From NCBI GenBank assembly GCA_023448955.1, contig JAEXJU010000296.1, positions 1-6,803 of the forward strand: a DNA stretch of 6,803 bases, read 5' to 3'. The notes under the pieces were generated by a model. That model did not search any database. It had not been told where the DNA came from and saw nothing but the letters and a program-made list of their open reading frames with translations. This document shows, piece after piece, positions 6,155 through 6,803 of this stretch. Position 1 is the stretch's first letter; the number at the start of each line of letters is the position of its first letter. This DNA is from Bacteroidota bacterium (GTDB lineage: Bacteria > Bacteroidota > Bacteroidia > Flavobacteriales > Weeksellaceae). The position numbers and the translations under genes are program-made.

Positions 6155-6184
6155 GCGAATTGCTTTAGCTAAAAGCCATAAGCT
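6155..6184 (-). repeat. Right terminal inverted repeat of the IVS-like element
   Basis: Read on the minus strand, the outer part (6184-6167) matches the left end in 16 of 18 positions and the inner part (6163-6155) in 7 of 9. It also takes part in the local hairpin 6155-6190. Confidence 0.7.
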
Positions 6185-6190
6185 ATTCGC
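6155..6190 (+). other. Hairpin at the right end of the element, upstream of groEL
   Basis: GCGAATTGCTT (6155-6165) pairs with AAGCTATTCGC (6180-6190): 10 base pairs and one T-T mismatch around a 14-nt loop. The loop (6166-6179) contains the strand that would otherwise pair with the left end at 5729-5741, so the local and long-range folds exclude each other. No T tract follows, so it is not a classic terminator. It ends 15 nt before the groEL ATG. Confidence 0.6.
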
Positions 6191-6205
6191 CAAAAGCAAA
6201 ACAAT

Positions 6206-6803
6206 ATGGCAAAAGAAATAAAATTCGATATCGAATCAAGAGACGCTTTAAAAAGAGGTGTTGATGCATTGGCTAATGCAGTAAAAGTAACTTTAGGACC
6301 AAAAGGTAGAAACGTGGTCATCGAAAAATCTTTCGGTGCACCTCACGTTACCAAAGATGGTGTTTCTGTAGCAAAAGAAATCGAGCTGGAAGACAGAGTA
6401 GAAAATATGGGTGCTCAGATGGTGAAGGAAGTGGCTTCTAAAACCAATGACATCGCAGGTGATGGTACTACTACCGCTACAGTTTTGGCACAGGCTATCG
6501 TAAGAGAAGGTCTTAAAAACGTAGCTGCGGGCGCCAACCCAATGGATCTGAAAAGAGGTATCGACAAAGCGGTAACAGCTGTAGTTGAAAACCTGAAATC
6601 CCAGTCTCAGACTGTTGGTGACAACAATGATAAAATCAAACAAGTTGCCTCTGTTTCCGCAAACAATGATGAAACTATCGGTTCATTAATCGCTGAAGCG
6701 TTCGGAAAAGTTGGAAAAGAAGGTGTTATCACTGTAGAAGAAGCAAAAGGTATCGACACAACTGTTGATGTTGTAGAAGGTATGCAGTTTGACAGAGGTT
6801 ACC
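6206..6803 (+). CDS. groEL: Chaperonin GroEL (Cpn60), 3' end cut by the window
   Basis: This is the subunit of the tetradecameric ATP-driven folding chamber that works with GroES in the cytoplasm. The window holds the first 199 codons of about 540: the N-terminal equatorial domain, the intermediate hinge and the start of the apical domain. Conserved elements are at their standard positions: TLGPKGRNV (29-37, nucleotide site), HVTKDGVSVAKEIEL (47-61), AGDGTTTATVLA (85-96, with catalytic-type D87), GANPMDLKRGID (109-120), SVSANND (149-155) and GKEGVITVEE (170-179). The reading ends at GMQFDRGY. The frame is open and undamaged. No Shine-Dalgarno sequence or TAnnTTTG box is seen directly upstream, so it probably depends on read-through from the groES promoters across the inserted element. 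Confidence 0.97.
   Translation, partial: MAKEIKFDIESRDALKRGVDALANAVKVTLGPKGRNVVIEKSFGAPHVTKDGVSVAKEIELEDRVENMGAQMVKEVASKTNDIAGDGTTTATVLAQAIVREGLKNVAAGANPMDLKRGIDKAVTAVVENLKSQSQTVGDNNDKIKQVASVSANNDETIGSLIAEAFGKVGKEGVITVEEAKGIDTTVDVVEGMQFDRGY

Larger units (their letters stand above)
5724..6184 (+). mobile_element. IVS-like element (inverted repeats around a four-helix-bundle gene) inserted between groES and groEL
   Basis: The ends are an imperfect 18-bp inverted repeat with 16 matches: left GGCTAATGGCTTTTAGCT (5724-5741), right 6167-6184 read on the minus strand as AGCTTATGGCTTTTAGCT. Just inside, GCTATTGGC (5746-5754) and the minus-strand GCAATTCGC (6163-6155) extend the similarity. Between them is a degraded S23/four-helix-bundle gene, the family encoded by 23S rRNA intervening sequences, which likewise consist of an ORF between pairing ends. 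The element makes up most of the 476-bp groES-groEL gap. No transposase is present, so how it moved is unknown. Exact borders and any target duplication are uncertain; TAGGCTA (5722-5728) and TAAGCTA (6179-6185) are only suggestive. Confidence 0.6.

Noticed and set aside
6293..6643. 116-codon leftward open frame
   Set aside because: It is fully antisense to the conserved N-terminal part of groEL.

Overview
The window looks like chromosomal DNA of a flavobacterium, probably Chryseobacterium or a close Weeksellaceae relative. The grounds are low GC, translation starts without Shine-Dalgarno sequences, promoter boxes of the Bacteroidetes type (TAnnTTTG), an OlsF-like acyltransferase fusion, and protein sequences typical of that group. 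The genus is inferred from general familiarity, not from a search.

Layout. Positions 1-2830 hold a leftward two-gene unit: lysC (aspartate kinase), then, 5 nt after its stop, a two-domain acyltransferase (PlsC-like plus GNAT, OlsF-like) that runs off the left edge. A 237-bp divergent control region (2831-3067) carries back-to-back promoters for lysC and for the rightward fbp (class 1 fructose-1,6-bisphosphatase). fbp ends in a clear intrinsic terminator. Immediately after it comes menC (o-succinylbenzoate synthase, menaquinone pathway), whose likely promoter leaves almost no leader. Positions 5162-5450 are non-coding: about 2.4 copies of a 50-bp tandem repeat with a small palindrome, three CTGCCAAA motifs, and two candidate promoters for groES. 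groES follows, and groEL begins at 6206 and runs off the right edge.

The most notable feature is the 476-bp groES-groEL gap. It holds a small element with imperfect terminal inverted repeats around a gene of the four-helix-bundle/S23 family (TIGR02436-like), the family encoded by intervening sequences in bacterial 23S rRNA. That gene has one in-frame TAA at codon 32 and is otherwise intact. It looks like an IVS-like element that landed inside the chaperonin operon and has recently lost its gene.

The main genes are housekeeping functions: amino-acid and cell-wall precursors, amino-lipid synthesis, gluconeogenesis, menaquinone and protein folding. They form adjacent independent units, not one pathway. 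I see no defence system, CRISPR array, tRNA or rRNA here.
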